DNA of 64,000 bases from Thermodesulfitimonas autotrophica (lineage in GTDB: Bacteria; Bacillota; Desulfotomaculia; Desulfotomaculales; Ammonificaceae). The notes beneath the pieces were generated by a model that searched no databases, was not told the origin of the DNA, and saw only the letters and a program-made list of their open reading frames with translations. Positions 47,466-58,741 of this stretch are shown piece by piece. A program made the position numbers and the translations under genes. Positions within the stretch are counted from its first letter, which is position 1. Every line of letters begins with the position of its first letter. Location: the NCBI RefSeq assembly GCF_003815015.1, contig NZ_RKRE01000001.1, positions 442,460 through 506,459 of the forward strand. Reading direction: 5' to 3'.

Positions 47466-48269
47466 TTAACCTACCGGGTTGCGGTTGAGCCCCCCGAAGC
47501 GGCGCTCACGCCGCTGGAAGCTTACCAGCGCTTGTAAGAATTCTACCCGTCCAAAATCGGGCCATAAGACCGGTGTTACGTAAAACTCCGTATAGGCGAG
47601 CTGCCAAAGCAGAAAGTTGCTTACCCGCATTTCGCCTGCTGGCCGGATTAAAAGGTCCGGGTCGGGAAGGCCCGCCGTATAAAGATGGCTGCTGAAAACC
47701 TTCTCGTCGATCTCCTCGGGCTGCAGCTTTCCCTCTTTTACCTTGCGGGCAATAGCCCTGACGGCGTCAACAATTTCCCACCGGGCACCGTAGTTCACGG
47801 CTAAATTAAGGGTCAAGCGCTTACCTTTAAGCGTCTCCCGCTCTAACATCGCGATTGCTTCCCGCACGCGTTCCGGCAGCCCCTCAAGCCGGCCGATAAC
47901 CTTAACCCGAACTTCATTCCGCTGTAGTTCTGCCAGTTCCCGCTCGGCATATTCGACGAAAAGCTCCATCAGGAAGGAAACCTCTTCGGGCGGCCGGCGC
48001 CAGTTCTCCGTAGAAAAGGCGTAGGCCGACAACGCGCCGATCCCGAGCTCGCCCGCAAGGCGAACTACTTCGCGCAGCGACTTTACCCCCGCCCGGTGGC
48101 CGACACTACGCGGCAAGCCCCGCTTTACCGCCCAGCGTCCGTTTCCGTCCATAATAACGGCGACGTGCCGTGGCAGGCGTGCAGGGTTGAGCATCGCCCT
48201 GAGGGCGGCCTCATCACGTGGCAGCTCTTGTTCCGGCATTTTTCGCCGGTTGGCGATCCGGCTCAGCAT
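47466..48269 (-). CDS. uppS: undecaprenyl diphosphate synthase
   Basis: 267 residues from the ATG at 48269, which overlaps the TAA of the preceding small gene (TAATG) and follows GGGGGG. Motifs HVAVIMDGNGRWA with the catalytic Asp, GHRAGVKSLREVV, AFSTENWRRP, and DLLIRPAGEMRVSNFLLWQ. Makes the lipid carrier for cell-wall synthesis. Confidence 0.97.
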   Translation of the reverse strand: MLSRIANRRKMPEQELPRDEAALRAMLNPARLPRHVAVIMDGNGRWAVKRGLPRSVGHRAGVKSLREVVRLAGELGIGALSAYAFSTENWRRPPEEVSFLMELFVEYAERELAELQRNEVRVKVIGRLEGLPERVREAIAMLERETLKGKRLTLNLAVNYGARWEIVDAVRAIARKVKEGKLQPEEIDEKVFSSHLYTAGLPDPDLLIRPAGEMRVSNFLLWQLAYTEFYVTPVLWPDFGRVEFLQALVSFQRRERRFGGLNRNPVG

Positions 48270-48493
48270 TAGACTGCCCCCCAACAATTTGCGTTCCCCG
48301 GCAGGGAGACGGCGTCGTAAACAACAAGCAGCTCAACCCTCATCTCCGGAAGCAGCCGCAACCGGACCACGCGCTGCCTTTCTGCAGCCTGTCCCTTCGG
48401 CGCCACCGTTACCTTCACCTCCGGGCGGAAACCGGCCCGCTCGAGACGCACCAACGCTTCGCCCAGTTCGCGACCCAGCAACTCCTCTAACAC
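48269..48493 (-). CDS. small hypothetical protein between frr and uppS
   Basis: About 74 residues from the GTG at 48493, five bases past the frr stop codon at 48498. Its TAA overlaps the uppS ATG, so it is translationally coupled to uppS, which argues that it is real. The sequence is a helix (LEELLGRELGEALVRLERAGF) followed by strands (VKVTVAPKG ... VVRLRLLPEMRVELLVVYD), vaguely PASTA-like in layout. I do not recognise the family. The alternative start at 48532 would lie inside frr. Confidence 0.6.
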   Translation of the reverse strand: MLEELLGRELGEALVRLERAGFRPEVKVTVAPKGQAAERQRVVRLRLLPEMRVELLVVYDAVSLPGNANCWGAV

Positions 48494-48497
48494 CGCG

Positions 48498-49052
48498 CTA
48501 CACTTCCATAATTTCCTTTTCTTTGGCGGCAAGGAGATCGTCTATTTCTTTTATATATTTATCCGTCAATTTCTGAACCTCACCCTGGAGTCTTTTCAGC
48601 TCGTCCTCCGAAAAGCCTCCCTCCTTCTGCCTGGCCTTGAGGTCGTCGTTAATCTCGCGCCGGATATTCCGCACCGCCACCCTGCCTTCTTCGGCCTTTT
48701 TGCGCACCACCTTCACCAATTCCTGGCGCCGCTCCTGGGTAAGCTGCGGCAAGACAAGGCGGATAACCGTCCCGTCATTCATCGGGTTAAGTCCCAGGTC
48801 GGATTTCATGATCGCCCGCTCGATTTCACCGAGCACCGATTTGTCCCAGGGCTGGACGAGCAGCAGCCGCGGTTCGGGAACACTAATGGTGGCCAGCTGG
48901 TTCACAGGAGTCGGGGTTCCGTAATAGTTAACCATCACCTTATCGAGGAGCGCAGGCGTCGCCCGACTCGTCCGCACGGCGAGCAACTCTTTCCGTAAGT
49001 GCTCCACCGCCTTTTTCATCAGGTCTTCGGCCTGGGTTACGAGTTCACGCAC
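48498..49052 (-). CDS. frr: ribosome recycling factor
   Basis: 184 residues. Three-helix bundle plus a small domain: [57 protein letters not shown]. It dissociates ribosomes after termination together with EF-G. The GTG start overlaps the end of pyrH by 16 bases. Confidence 0.97.
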   Translation of the reverse strand: MRELVTQAEDLMKKAVEHLRKELLAVRTSRATPALLDKVMVNYYGTPTPVNQLATISVPEPRLLLVQPWDKSVLGEIERAIMKSDLGLNPMNDGTVIRLVLPQLTQERRQELVKVVRKKAEEGRVAVRNIRREINDDLKARQKEGGFSEDELKRLQGEVQKLTDKYIKEIDDLLAAKEKEIMEV

Positions 49053-49786
49053 GCTGCATCACTCCCTATGTAAGTTCCTATCCTGTCGCCGAGGATCGCG
49101 CGCCGGATATTCCCTTTCTCCCGCACGTTGAAAACAATAACCGGGATGTTGTTATCCATGCAGAGCGAGGCGGCGGTGGCGTCCATCACGCCGAGGCCGC
49201 GGTTGAGCATTTCGATGTAGGTCAGGGACTCGAACTTCCGCGCCTGCGGGTTCTTCTCCGGATCGTCGTCGTAAACACCATCTACACCCCGTTTCGCCAT
49301 CAGGATAGCGTCGGCCTCGACCTCAGCCGCCCGCAGTGCCGCCGTCGTATCCGTGGAGAAATAGGGGCTACCCGTTCCCGCGGCGAAGATTACCACGCGC
49401 CCCTTCTGGAGGTGGCGAATCGCCCGCCGCCTGATATAGGGCTCGGCGATCGCCCGCATCTCAATCGCCGTCTGGACCCGGGTATCAACCCCGGCCTTCT
49501 CAAGCGCATCCTGTAAGGCCAGGGCATTGATGGTGGTGGCCAACATCCCCATGTAATCGGCCGTCGCCCGGTCCATCCCCTTCGCACTCCCGGCGATGCC
49601 GCGCCAGATGTTCCCGCCACCAACCACCACCGCTACCTCAACCCTAAACTGCTGGATCACATCCTTAATCTCCCGGGCCACGAAGGCCGCCATTTCCGGG
49701 TCAATCCCGTATCCCTGGTCACCCGCGAGTGCTTCACCGCTGATCTTAACCACTACCCGCCTGTACTTTGGGGTAAGCATCGCCAT
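49037..49786 (-). CDS. pyrH: UMP kinase
   Basis: 249 residues. Amino-acid-kinase fold: [50 protein letters not shown] and [13 protein letters not shown]. Phosphorylates UMP to UDP. Lies between tsf and frr as in most Firmicutes. An alternative start two codons later (ATG) is possible. Confidence 0.97.
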   Translation of the reverse strand: MAMLTPKYRRVVVKISGEALAGDQGYGIDPEMAAFVAREIKDVIQQFRVEVAVVVGGGNIWRGIAGSAKGMDRATADYMGMLATTINALALQDALEKAGVDTRVQTAIEMRAIAEPYIRRRAIRHLQKGRVVIFAAGTGSPYFSTDTTAALRAAEVEADAILMAKRGVDGVYDDDPEKNPQARKFESLTYIEMLNRGLGVMDATAASLCMDNNIPVIVFNVREKGNIRRAILGDRIGTYIGSDAACVNS

Positions 49787-49821
49787 CCCCCATTTCAGTT
49801 GTTCATGAGGGGTTTCGCACG

Positions 49822-50424
49822 TTACTTTACGCCCTCACCTAATTCGTACCGGATAAATCGCCTGATTACCACATTCTCCCCCGTGCGGACGATGACCTCG
49901 TTAAGCAGGTCTTTTACGGTGATGTCCGGATTCTTAACGAAGGGCTGCTCAAGGAGGCAGGCCTCCTTGAAAAACTTCTCCAGACGGCCTTCCACCATCT
50001 TCTCCACTACCTTTTCGGGTTTGCCTTCGGCCCGCGCCTGGGCGCGGAGAATTTCCCTTTCTCGGTCGATCACTTCCGGCGGGACATCCTCACGGGAGAC
50101 GTACTCCGGACGGCTCGCCGCAATCTGAAGCGTCACGTCGTGCACAAAGTTTTTAAAGTCGTCTGTCTTCGCCACAAAATCGGTCTCGCAGTTAACCTCA
50201 ACGAGTACCCCCACACGGCTCCCCGGGTGAATGTACGCGGCAATCATCCCTTCCGCCGCTACCCGCCCGGCGCGCTTAGCCGCCGCGGCAAGTCCTCTCT
50301 CGCGCAGCAACACAATCGCCTTCTCGATATCACCCCCGGTTTCGGCCAGCGCCTTCTTACACTCCATCATGCCGACCCCGGTCCGCTCGCGGAGCTCTTT
50401 TACCAGTTTCGCCGGAACTTCCAC
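49822..50424 (-). CDS. tsf: translation elongation factor Ts
   Basis: 200 residues, the short form common in Firmicutes and Thermus relatives. N-terminal [22 protein letters not shown], then [28 protein letters not shown] and a C-terminal [10 protein letters not shown]-type end. Nucleotide exchange factor of EF-Tu. Confidence 0.97.
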   Translation of the reverse strand: MEVPAKLVKELRERTGVGMMECKKALAETGGDIEKAIVLLRERGLAAAAKRAGRVAAEGMIAAYIHPGSRVGVLVEVNCETDFVAKTDDFKNFVHDVTLQIAASRPEYVSREDVPPEVIDREREILRAQARAEGKPEKVVEKMVEGRLEKFFKEACLLEQPFVKNPDITVKDLLNEVIVRTGENVVIRRFIRYELGEGVK

Positions 50425-50540
50425 TTACCAGTTGACCTCCCCTTGTAAATCTCGAATTCGCCCAACGTTTCTCCCAAGGCGATTATAACCAAAAAGTGCT
50501 TACCTTAAAAATGCTTTTAGCGTCGCTTTACCGGCCTTTA

Positions 50541-50569
50541 TAAAAAGAGGGGGGCTCTCAGGCCCCCTC
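50541..50569 (-). terminator. terminator between rpsB and tsf with the rpsB stop codon in its loop
   Basis: Minus-strand GAGGGGGC, loop CTGAGA, GCCCCCCTC followed by TTTTTATAAA. The rpsB TGA (50560-50558) lies in the loop, so a ribosome finishing rpsB covers the hairpin, which may couple rpsB translation to tsf transcription. Confidence 0.8.
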
Positions 50570-51298
50570 GGCCACTTCACTTTCCGCCACCGGCTCCTCT
50601 GCCGGCGGAGCAACAACCCCTTCGCGGCCTTCGATCACCGCGTCGGCTATTTTGCTCGTAATGAGGCGAACCGCCCGGATCGCGTCGTCGTTCCCCGGTA
50701 TCACGTAATCGATGAGGTCTGGATCGCAGTTCGTATCGACAATCGCCACGACGGGGATCCGTAACTTGCGGGCCTCGGCTACGGCAATCCGCTCCTTCCG
50801 CGGGTCCACCACGAAAAGCGCATCTGGCAGCCGCCGCATGTTCTTGATCCCGCCTAAGTACTTCTGCAGCTTCTCTTTCTCGCGCAGAAGCTCGGCCGCC
50901 TCTTTCTTGGTCCGCAGCTCGAGCTGACCGCTCTCAATAAGTCGCTCGAGTTCATGCAGCCGCTCGACGCGCCTCCTGATCGTCTGGAAGTTTGTGAGCA
51001 TGCCGCCCAGCCACCGCTGGTTGACGTAGAACATGCCGCAGCGCTCAGCCTCTTCCTGGATAGACTGCTGCGCCTGCTTCTTCGTGCCCACAAAGAGAAC
51101 TGTCCCGCCGTTGGCCGCAAGTTCCTTGACGAAATTGTAGGCTTCCTCGATCTTCTTAACCGTTTTCTGCAGGTCGATGATGTAAATGCCGTTGCGGTCC
51201 ATAAAAATATAGGGTGCCATCTTGGGGTTCCAGCGCCGCGTCTGGTGTCCAAAATGCACCCCGGCCTCGAGCAACTGCTTCATAGAAACAACCGCCAC
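50558..51298 (-). CDS. rpsB: 30S ribosomal protein S2
   Basis: 246 residues. [22 protein letters not shown] at the start, [29 protein letters not shown] and [12 protein letters not shown] are all conserved. An acidic tail ends the protein. GGAGGTGG precedes the start. The promoter at 51413 lies in the end of codY. Confidence 0.98.
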   Translation of the reverse strand: MAVVSMKQLLEAGVHFGHQTRRWNPKMAPYIFMDRNGIYIIDLQKTVKKIEEAYNFVKELAANGGTVLFVGTKKQAQQSIQEEAERCGMFYVNQRWLGGMLTNFQTIRRRVERLHELERLIESGQLELRTKKEAAELLREKEKLQKYLGGIKNMRRLPDALFVVDPRKERIAVAEARKLRIPVVAIVDTNCDPDLIDYVIPGNDDAIRAVRLITSKIADAVIEGREGVVAPPAEEPVAESEVAEGA

Positions 51299-51412
51299 AT
51301 TTCCACCTCCTTCCGCCAGGGTTTTTTACCGCCGCTGCCGTCATTATTCCGGGGGACCCGCAGGCACCCGCCCCGGAAATCGGGCAACGTGTGTATTGAA
51401 TCAACAGGATTT

Positions 51413-51441
51413 ATTTTACCACGCCCTTCCGGAATCCGCAA
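51413..51441 (-). promoter_or_regulatory. promoter of rpsB-tsf
   Basis: Minus-strand TTGCGG (51441-51436), 17-base spacer ending in TGG, TAAAAT (51418-51413). This leaves a 5' leader of about 105 bases, which may contain the S2 autoregulatory site; I cannot fold it with certainty. Confidence 0.6.
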
Positions 51442-51445
51442 CAGC

Positions 51446-52228
51446 TCAAACGTGTTTGTAGTGCTGAAGTTCGTCCAGGAGGTAGTCGTTAAGGATGCGA
51501 ATGTAGGTGCCCTTCATGCCCAGGGAGCGCGTTTCAACCACGCCCGCGCTTTCAAATTTGCGCAGCGCGTTCACGATAACCGACCGCGTAATACCGGCCT
51601 TATCCGCAATCTTGCTCGCCACCAAAAATCCTTCCTGACCACCGAGCTCCGCAAAGACATGCCTGGCCGCGTCAAGCTCCGAGTAAGAAAGGCTTCCGAG
51701 GGCCACCTGAACGGCCGCCCGCTTCCGCGCCTCTTGCGCCATCTTCTCCATGCGCGAGCGGAAGATCTCCATCCCTACGACCGTTGCCCCGTGCTCGGCC
51801 AGAATCAAGTCGCTGGTACTGAAGAGCCGGTTAAACTTTGCCAGCACCAGCGTTCCTAAGCGTGCTCCTGCCCCTAAGATCGGCACAACGGTCACCGTGA
51901 GGTTAAGGTAGGAGCACTCCGTATCGGGATTAAAGATGCAGGTGTTGGCCTCCGGGTGAAAATTCGCCTTCGTCTCTGTGACCTCAAGGAGGGCTTTGTT
52001 ATATTTCGGGGGGAAACCGGCATCCTGGATGATGCCGGAGATGACCCTACAGGAAAAACCGGCCATGAAGGCGTATCCAAGAATCTTACCCTGATCGTCC
52101 ACCAAATAAACGTTGGCGCGGATCAGCTCGCTTAAAACAGCAGCGACCGCGCCAAAATCTACATACTGAACCGATTTCTTTTGCAAAATGCCGTTTAAAA
52201 CCCGCGCCTTTCGCAAAAGGGTTTCCAC
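51446..52228 (-). CDS. codY: GTP-sensing pleiotropic transcriptional repressor CodY
   Basis: 260 residues. N-terminal GAF domain (branched-chain amino-acid pocket, about 1-155, with LSELIRANVYLVDDQGKILGY) and a C-terminal winged HTH (about 200-255) with the family-specific SKIADKAGITRSVIVNALRKFESAGV. CodY with GTP and isoleucine represses starvation and virulence or competence genes in low-G+C Firmicutes. Follows hslU by 19 bases. Confidence 0.96.
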   Translation of the reverse strand: METLLRKARVLNGILQKKSVQYVDFGAVAAVLSELIRANVYLVDDQGKILGYAFMAGFSCRVISGIIQDAGFPPKYNKALLEVTETKANFHPEANTCIFNPDTECSYLNLTVTVVPILGAGARLGTLVLAKFNRLFSTSDLILAEHGATVVGMEIFRSRMEKMAQEARKRAAVQVALGSLSYSELDAARHVFAELGGQEGFLVASKIADKAGITRSVIVNALRKFESAGVVETRSLGMKGTYIRILNDYLLDELQHYKHV

Positions 52229-52247
52229 CGGAAAACCCCCCCGTAAT

Positions 52248-53636
52248 CTACAGGATGTAACGGCTCAGGTCCTCCCGGGCCACGATCGGTCCTAACTTTT
52301 GCGTCACGTAGGCCTCGTCGATCGTAACTGTCTGCCCCTGAAGCTCGGGCGCTTGAAAAGAAATATCTTCCAGAAGCTTCTCGAGAACGGTGTGCAAACG
52401 CCGCGCGCCAATATTTTCTGTTTGTTCATTAATAGTATAAGCGATATCGGCGATGGCGCCAAGGGAATTTTTTGAAAATTCAAGTTTCACGCCTTCAGTG
52501 GCTAAAAGTGCCACGTACTGTCGGATCAAAGCGTTGGTCGGCTCCGTCAAAATCTGCAGAAAGTCTTCGCGCGTAAGGGCCTTCAGCTCTACCCGGATCG
52601 GAAAGCGTCCCTGCAGCTCCGGAATCAGGTCTGACGGCTTAGTAGTGTGAAAGGCCCCTGCGGCGATGAAGAGGATGTGGTCCGTTTTCACCGGTCCGTA
52701 TTTGGTATGGACCGTTGAGCCTTCGACAATGGGCAAGATGTCCCGCTGCACGCCGCCCCGCGAAACGTCAGGGCCTGTTCCGCCCTCACGCCCGGCGATC
52801 TTATCTATCTCGTCGATAAAAATGATGCCGTCCTCCTCTGCGCGCGTGATCGCTTCACTCGTCACCTCATCCATGTCAATGAGCTTGTTAGCCTCTTGCT
52901 GGGCGAGGATGCGGCGCGCCTCCTGGACGGTAACCCGCCGTTTCTTCTTGCGGGCGGGGAAAACACTACCCATCAGGTCCTGGAAGTTGATCCCCATCTC
53001 TTCCACCCCGGCGCCCGAAAAAATCTCCAGGAAGGGAACCGTCCGGTCCTCCACCTCGATCTCGATGTATTCGTTCTCGAGCTCGCCCCGCGCCAGCCGC
53101 TCCCGGAGCACCTGCCGCCGGTAATCGACCTGCCGCATCTTTTCTTCCGTCTGAAAATCCTCACCGCCCGCGCGCGCAGTCCCAAAGATAAGCTCGAGCG
53201 GGTTACGCAAATTCCGCTCCGGGTAGGGCGCCATGATCTCTACAATGCGCTCGGCAGCAAGTTCCCTGGCCTTCTCTTCTACAGCAGCGAACTTTTCCTG
53301 CTTGACCATCCGGACCGCCGTTTCTACCAGGTCGCGGACCATACCTTCGACGTCCCGGCCGACGTAGCCGATTTCGGTAAATTTCGTGGCCTCGACCTTG
53401 ACAAAGGGCGCGTTGACGAGCCGGGCCAGCCGCCGGGCAATCTCCGTTTTTCCCACACCCGTCGGGCCAATCATAAGGATGTTCTTAGGCATCACCTCGT
53501 CCCGCAGCTCCGGCGGCAGTTTACTGCGGCGGTAGCGGTTCCGTAGCGCGACAGCCACCGCCTTTTTAGCCTCGTCCTGCCCTACAATGTAACGGTCAAG
53601 CTCGGCAACAATCTGGCGCGGCGTAAGATACTCCAA
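52248..53636 (-). CDS. hslU: ATPase subunit of the HslUV protease
   Basis: 462 residues. AAA+ unfoldase: Walker [10 protein letters not shown], Walker [13 protein letters not shown], the pore loop GYVGRDVEG, and an inserted I-domain (about 110-240). C-terminal end RYIL inserts in HslV. Forms the two-component ATP-dependent protease with the adjacent hslV. Confidence 0.97.
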   Translation of the reverse strand: MEYLTPRQIVAELDRYIVGQDEAKKAVAVALRNRYRRSKLPPELRDEVMPKNILMIGPTGVGKTEIARRLARLVNAPFVKVEATKFTEIGYVGRDVEGMVRDLVETAVRMVKQEKFAAVEEKARELAAERIVEIMAPYPERNLRNPLELIFGTARAGGEDFQTEEKMRQVDYRRQVLRERLARGELENEYIEIEVEDRTVPFLEIFSGAGVEEMGINFQDLMGSVFPARKKKRRVTVQEARRILAQQEANKLIDMDEVTSEAITRAEEDGIIFIDEIDKIAGREGGTGPDVSRGGVQRDILPIVEGSTVHTKYGPVKTDHILFIAAGAFHTTKPSDLIPELQGRFPIRVELKALTREDFLQILTEPTNALIRQYVALLATEGVKLEFSKNSLGAIADIAYTINEQTENIGARRLHTVLEKLLEDISFQAPELQGQTVTIDEAYVTQKLGPIVAREDLSRYIL

Positions 53637-53657
53637 TTCGTTAAAGCCCCCTCTAAA

Positions 53658-54188
53658 CTAAAGTTCTTCCACCGTGATCTGCTCGTTCGTATAGACACAG
53701 ATGGATGCCGTTATCCGCAACGCTTCCCGGGCAATCGTTACGGCATCGTATCCCGTATGGTACAAGAGCGCCCGGGCGGCCGCCAGGGCGTACGGTCCTC
53801 CTGAACCGAGCGCCACGATGCCGTCGTCCGGCTCGATCACTTCACCGCTCCCCGTGACCATAAGCAGGTGCTCGCGGTCCGCTACTACAAGAACCGCTTC
53901 TAACCGGCGCAACAGTTTGTCGGTGCGCCACTCCTTCGCTAAGTTTACCGCCGCCCGTAAGAGGTTACCCTGCGCCTCTTCTAACTTCCCCTCAAAACGG
54001 TCGAAGAGGGCGAGCGCGTCCGCAACGCTCCCCGCAAATCCCGCTAACACCTTTCCATTATAAAGGCGCCGGACCTTGCGGGCCCCCTGTTTGATGATGG
54101 TGTTCTGCCCAAGCGTCACCTGCCCGTCGCCAGCCAGGGCCACCCGGCCATCCCGTTTTACCGCCACAATCGTCGTCCCCTGAAGCAT
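53658..54188 (-). CDS. hslV: HslV peptidase subunit
   Basis: 176 residues. Proteasome-like Ntn peptidase: after removal of the leader (MLQG) the catalytic Thr starts [43 protein letters not shown] is the conserved core. Forms the two-layered hexamer under HslU. Lies 27 bases after xerC. Confidence 0.97.
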   Translation of the reverse strand: MLQGTTIVAVKRDGRVALAGDGQVTLGQNTIIKQGARKVRRLYNGKVLAGFAGSVADALALFDRFEGKLEEAQGNLLRAAVNLAKEWRTDKLLRRLEAVLVVADREHLLMVTGSGEVIEPDDGIVALGSGGPYALAAARALLYHTGYDAVTIAREALRITASICVYTNEQITVEEL

Positions 54189-54215
54189 TTTCCCTCACTC
54201 CTCACCCCGCGTTTT

Positions 54216-55127
54216 TTACGCCCTGGGGTGCGTCTTTTCGTAAACCCGCTTCACTTTTTCTTTGCTCAGGTGCGTGTAAACCTGCGTCGTGGAAAGGCGG
54301 GCATGTCCCAACAACTCCTGTACCACCCGCAGGTCGGCACCGCCGTCCAGCAGGTGGGTGGCGAAAGAGTGGCGTAGGGTATGCGGGCTTACCCGTCCCT
54401 CCACCCCCGCCTGCGCCGCGTAAGTCTTGATAATATTTCTGACCGCTCGCGCGGAAAGGCGCCGTCCCGACCGGTTAAGGAAAAGAGCGTGCTCTACGGC
54501 GCCGGTGCGTTGCCCGAGCAACAGCGGCCGGCCGCGCTGCAGGTAAGCCCGCAGGGCACGCACGGCGTAGCTCCCCACCGGAACCAAGCGCTCCTTCGCG
54601 CCCTTGCCTAATACCCGCAGGCAAGCACCCCCTAAGTCCAGATCCCCAACATCTAGGCCCACGAGCTCCGAAACCCTCAAGCCCGCGCCGTAGAGGACCT
54701 CGAGGATTGCCCGGTCTCGCAAGCGCAGCGGTGAGGTTTGCGTCGCCGCCTCCACCAGCCGCTTCGCCTCCGCCTGGAAGAGGACGCGCGGGAGACGCCG
54801 TTCGCGCCGCGGCGAGGCAATTTTCGCTAACGGGTTGCCCGTAACCACGCCCTCCCGTACCAGAAACCGGAAGAAGCTCCGCCAGGCGGCAAGCTTGCGG
54901 AGAAGTGAATTCCGGGCAAGTCCCCGCTCATTCAGGTGAGCAAGGTAGCGGCGCACCAGCGCCGGGGTTATCGCCGCCGGCGTCAGTTCCTCATCCGGCA
55001 CCTTGAGCACCGCCGCGAAAAAATCAATCCCGTCGAAGATGTCTTTCTGGTACTCCGCAACCGTTCGCGGCGAAGCCCGCTTCTCCGTTTGGAGAAAGAT
55101 CAGAAAACGGTCGAGGTACCCGTACAT
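54216..55127 (-). CDS. xerC: tyrosine recombinase XerC
   Basis: 303 residues from the ATG at 55127, which follows GAGGAG by 7 bases. N-terminal SAM-like core-binding domain, catalytic domain with Arg (GAGLRVSELVGLDV), HTLRHSFATHLLDGGADLRVVQ with the HxxR pair, and the Tyr in STTQVYTHLS. Resolves chromosome dimers; its position next to trmFO and hslV is normal for Firmicutes, so it is not a mobile element integrase. Confidence 0.95.
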   Translation of the reverse strand: MYGYLDRFLIFLQTEKRASPRTVAEYQKDIFDGIDFFAAVLKVPDEELTPAAITPALVRRYLAHLNERGLARNSLLRKLAAWRSFFRFLVREGVVTGNPLAKIASPRRERRLPRVLFQAEAKRLVEAATQTSPLRLRDRAILEVLYGAGLRVSELVGLDVGDLDLGGACLRVLGKGAKERLVPVGSYAVRALRAYLQRGRPLLLGQRTGAVEHALFLNRSGRRLSARAVRNIIKTYAAQAGVEGRVSPHTLRHSFATHLLDGGADLRVVQELLGHARLSTTQVYTHLSKEKVKRVYEKTHPRA

Positions 55128-55231
55128 CCATGTTCTCCTCCGCGGGTTACTACCAGGCCGGCCGCGCCCCAATTCCTGAACCTATCCCGTGCCGCCGCGA
55201 GCCGCCTATCAGTCTAAGGGACAAGTAGCTT

Positions 55232-56542
55232 TCATAGACCTACTTCACGCCGCCACGCATCGAGCACCCGGAGGGCCCGTTCGGCTAACATGAGGTTCCG
55301 CCGCTTCCGGTCCCTGATCTTTTCCGCAAGCGGCGGGAAAAGACCGTAGTTCACATTCATGGGTTGGAAGTTCTTCGGGTCGGCGGTGGTGATGTAACGC
55401 GTTAAGGCGCCGTGGGCCGTCTCTGGCGGGAAGATGACCGGTTCGCGCCCTTGAACCAGGCGTGCCGCGTTAATTCCCGCGATCAACCCTGCGGCTGCCG
55501 ACTCCACATAACCCTCTACCCCCGTAATCTGTCCGGCAAAGAAGAGCCCCGGCCTTCTTTTACACTCCAGCGTCGCCGCAAGCAGCACCGGGGCGTTGAG
55601 GTAGGTGTTCCGGTGCATGACCCCGTAGCGCACAAACTCCGCGTTCTCCAGGCCCGGGATCAGCCGGAAGACACGCTGCTGCTCCCCCCACTTGAGGTTG
55701 GTCTGAAAGCCCACCATATTTAAAAGGGTCCCCTCGCGGTTATCCTGCCGGAGCTGCACCACCGCATAGGGCCGTTTCCCGGTGCGGGGGTCGATGAGGC
55801 CTACCGGTTTCAACGGGCCGAAAAGCAGGGTCTCCTTCCCGCGCGCCGCCATCGCTTCCACCGGCATACAGCCCTCAAAATGGACCTCCTGCTCAAACGC
55901 CTTAAGCGGTGCCCGTTCGGCCGTCACCAGGGCTGCGTAAAACCGCTCGTATTCCTCTTCCGTCATCGGGCAGTTGAGGTACGCCGCCTCGCCCTTCTCG
56001 TAGCGGGAGGCCCAGAAGACCTTTTCCATATTGATCGATTCGAGGGTAACGATCGGCGCGACCGCATCGTAAAAATAGAGGTAATCCTCGCCCGTCAGCT
56101 CCCGGATCGCCCGGGCGAGGGCGTCAGAGGTGAGCGGCCCCGTAGCGATGATTGCCGGCGTATGGTCCGGAATCGCCGTTACCTCTTCGCGCCGGACCGT
56201 GACCAGCGGCTCGCGGGTGAGCGCCTCAGTGATATAGCCTGCAAAGGCCTGGCGGTCAACCGCCAGCGCACCTCCCGCGGGAACCCGGGTGGCGTCTGCC
56301 GCCTGCATAATGAGCGAATCAAGCCGCCGCATCTCTTCTTTCAGGAGCCCTACCGCGTTCTCTAGCGCCTGCGCGCGCAGGGAATTAGAGCATACTAACT
56401 CGGCGAAATCGCCCGTGTGGTGGGCAGGCGTTTTTTTCTCTGGGCGCATCTCGTAGAGGATAACCGGTACCCCCCGGCGGGCAACCTGCCACGCCGCCTC
56501 GGACCCCGCAAGGCCGGCACCGACAATCAGCACGCCCTTCAT
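55232..56542 (-). CDS. trmFO: folate/FAD-dependent tRNA (uracil-54-C5)-methyltransferase TrmFO
   Basis: 436 residues. FAD motif [48 protein letters not shown] (continuous in the protein) with the active-site Cys, and [19 protein letters not shown]. Makes ribothymidine 54 in tRNA with methylene-tetrahydrofolate. The ATG overlaps the topA stop codon (ATGA). Confidence 0.96.
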   Translation of the reverse strand: MKGVLIVGAGLAGSEAAWQVARRGVPVILYEMRPEKKTPAHHTGDFAELVCSNSLRAQALENAVGLLKEEMRRLDSLIMQAADATRVPAGGALAVDRQAFAGYITEALTREPLVTVRREEVTAIPDHTPAIIATGPLTSDALARAIRELTGEDYLYFYDAVAPIVTLESINMEKVFWASRYEKGEAAYLNCPMTEEEYERFYAALVTAERAPLKAFEQEVHFEGCMPVEAMAARGKETLLFGPLKPVGLIDPRTGKRPYAVVQLRQDNREGTLLNMVGFQTNLKWGEQQRVFRLIPGLENAEFVRYGVMHRNTYLNAPVLLAATLECKRRPGLFFAGQITGVEGYVESAAAGLIAGINAARLVQGREPVIFPPETAHGALTRYITTADPKNFQPMNVNYGLFPPLAEKIRDRKRRNLMLAERALRVLDAWRREVGL

Positions 56543-58638
56543 TCTCCCGTTCCTCCTCCGGCCCGCTCAACCGGTCGTTTGTAACCGCACTCCTTATTCA
56601 AACATACCAGAAACTCTTGTTTGCGCCCCTTTTCGCGCACTAACAGGCCGTTGCACTGGGGGCACCTTTCTTTTACCGGTTCGCGCCAAGTGGTGAAAGC
56701 GCACTCCGGGTAGCGGCTGCAGCCGTAAAAAGGCCGCCCCTTCTTGGTGTGGCGCAACACGAGTTCCGCGCCACACTCGGGGCAAGGGATACCTGTCCCC
56801 GTGCGGAGCGGGCGGGTATTCCGGCACTCCGGAAAACCGGGACAGGCCAGGAATTTACCGTAGCGGCCTTGCTTTACCACCATCGACCGCCCGCACCGCT
56901 CACAGACCTCCCCGGAGACTTCTTCCGTTACCTTGATCCGCTCGACTTCAATATCCGCCTTACGCAGCTCTTCCTTGAACGGCTCGTAGAAATCTTCCAG
57001 CAACTTCACCCAGTCCGCCTTGCCTTCCTCAATAGCGTCAAGCTTTTCCTCCATCATCGCGGTGAACTGGATGTCGATTATCCCCGGAAAGTAGGCTTTT
57101 AGCAATTCGACAACCGTTTTCCCCAGCTCGGTGGGGTGGAGAACCCGGCCCTTACGCGATACGTAACCCCGCTTGATGATCGTTTCGATCGTTGGCGCGT
57201 AAGTGCTCGGGCGACCAACGCCATTCTCTTCAAGCGCCCTGACAAGCGAAGCCTCCGTATAGCGGGGCGGTGGCTGTGTCCAGTGCTGCTTGGGTACCAA
57301 TTCGACCAGCGAAAGCCTTTCCCCTTCTACGAGCTCCGGAAGCGCAACGCCTAACTCTTCCTCTTCGGGAGTCTCCCCCACAAGCTGCAAAAAGCCCGCA
57401 AAACGCAGCACGGCGCCGGTGGCCCGGAAAAGGTAGTCCCCCGCGCCGATATCCACCCGCGTTACGTCAAAAACGGCGGGAGCCATCTCACTGGCAACAA
57501 ACCTTTCCCAGATCAGCCCGTAAAGTTTGAACTGCTCCTCCGTCAGGTACTTTTTTATCGCTTCTGGTTCGCGCGCCACGGCGGTAGGCCTTATCGCCTC
57601 GTGCGCGTCCTGGATGCGGGTTCCTTTCGGCAGCACAGTTCTCTCCTTGCCGTCCCCCGCATATTCCCGGCCGAACCGCGCCGTTATGTACTGCGCCGCC
57701 TCCTGGGCGGCGGCAGTGGCAACCCGGACCGAATCCGTGCGGATATACGTTACCAGGCCCACCGGGCCTTCTTTCCCCAGCTCGATGCCCTCGTAAAGCT
57801 GCTGCGCGATTAGCATCGTCCGCTGGGGGGTGAAGCCGAAGCGCTTGTTGGCTTCCTGCTGTAACGTACTCGTGGTAAAGGGCAACGGTGGCCGCTTAAT
57901 TTTCTCCTGACGCCCGATCCGGTAAACGGTGAAGGGCTGCCCCTGAAGAGCAGCAAGAACCGCCTGCACATCTCCTTCCGAACGCAACGCCACCTTTTCT
58001 TCGCCCATCTTCATAAGCCGGGCCTCAAAAGGCGGATATCCTTCTTTCTGCAGGCGGGCGGTCAGCGTCCAGTACTCTTCCGGAACGAAGGCCTCAATCT
58101 CTTTTTCCCGGTCGCAGATGAGACGTAACGCCACCGACTGCACCCTGCCCGCAGAGAGGCCCCGCCGCACCTTACGCCAGAGGAGCGGGCTCAAGTTATA
58201 ACCAACCAGTCTATCAAGCACCCGCCGGGCCTGCTGCGCATTCACCTGGTGGATATTGATCGGTCGCGGTTTCTTAAGCGCCTCCGTGACCGCGGCTAAT
58301 GTGATCTCGTTAAACTCTATGCGGCAGGGAGCCTCAGGCGGTATATTCAAGAGCTGGCAGATGTGCCAGGCGATCGCCTCTCCCTCCCGGTCGGGGTCCG
58401 AAGCTAATAAGACCACGTCGTGATGTCCGCGGGCGCTCTTGAGCTCCCGGATCATCGCTCCTTTGCCCCTGATCGTGATGTACTTGGGTTGAAAACCCCT
58501 CTCCACGTCCACACCAAGCTCGCTCTTCGGCAAATCCCGCACGTGACCCATCGAAGCCCGCACCGTATAGGACTTGCCGAGGAACTTGGCGAGCGTCCTC
58601 GCCTTTGCCGGTGACTCCACGATAACGAGAGTTTTCAT
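56539..58638 (-). CDS. topA: DNA topoisomerase I
   Basis: 699 residues. Toprim domain ([31 protein letters not shown]), catalytic Tyr region in [13 protein letters not shown], and three C-terminal zinc ribbons (CERCG...CPGFPEC, CPECG...CSRYPEC, CPQCN...CLNKEC). Relaxes negative supercoils. Preceded by dprA and overlapping trmFO, the usual Firmicutes order. Confidence 0.97.
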   Translation of the reverse strand: MKTLVIVESPAKARTLAKFLGKSYTVRASMGHVRDLPKSELGVDVERGFQPKYITIRGKGAMIRELKSARGHHDVVLLASDPDREGEAIAWHICQLLNIPPEAPCRIEFNEITLAAVTEALKKPRPINIHQVNAQQARRVLDRLVGYNLSPLLWRKVRRGLSAGRVQSVALRLICDREKEIEAFVPEEYWTLTARLQKEGYPPFEARLMKMGEEKVALRSEGDVQAVLAALQGQPFTVYRIGRQEKIKRPPLPFTTSTLQQEANKRFGFTPQRTMLIAQQLYEGIELGKEGPVGLVTYIRTDSVRVATAAAQEAAQYITARFGREYAGDGKERTVLPKGTRIQDAHEAIRPTAVAREPEAIKKYLTEEQFKLYGLIWERFVASEMAPAVFDVTRVDIGAGDYLFRATGAVLRFAGFLQLVGETPEEEELGVALPELVEGERLSLVELVPKQHWTQPPPRYTEASLVRALEENGVGRPSTYAPTIETIIKRGYVSRKGRVLHPTELGKTVVELLKAYFPGIIDIQFTAMMEEKLDAIEEGKADWVKLLEDFYEPFKEELRKADIEVERIKVTEEVSGEVCERCGRSMVVKQGRYGKFLACPGFPECRNTRPLRTGTGIPCPECGAELVLRHTKKGRPFYGCSRYPECAFTTWREPVKERCPQCNGLLVREKGRKQEFLVCLNKECGYKRPVERAGGGTGE

Positions 58639-58741
58639 TATGCCTTAGCCATCACCCCGTAAAAACCTCAGGATGTAGCAAAACGCCGCCGGGTTTCCTC
58701 TTCTTGCTGGCAGGAGCCGCCTTTTGAATCGCGCGGCCCTT

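Noticed and set aside
54216-55127. Tyrosine recombinase as evidence of a mobile element
   Set aside because: Gene order with trmFO, topA and hslVU is the standard XerC position in Firmicutes.
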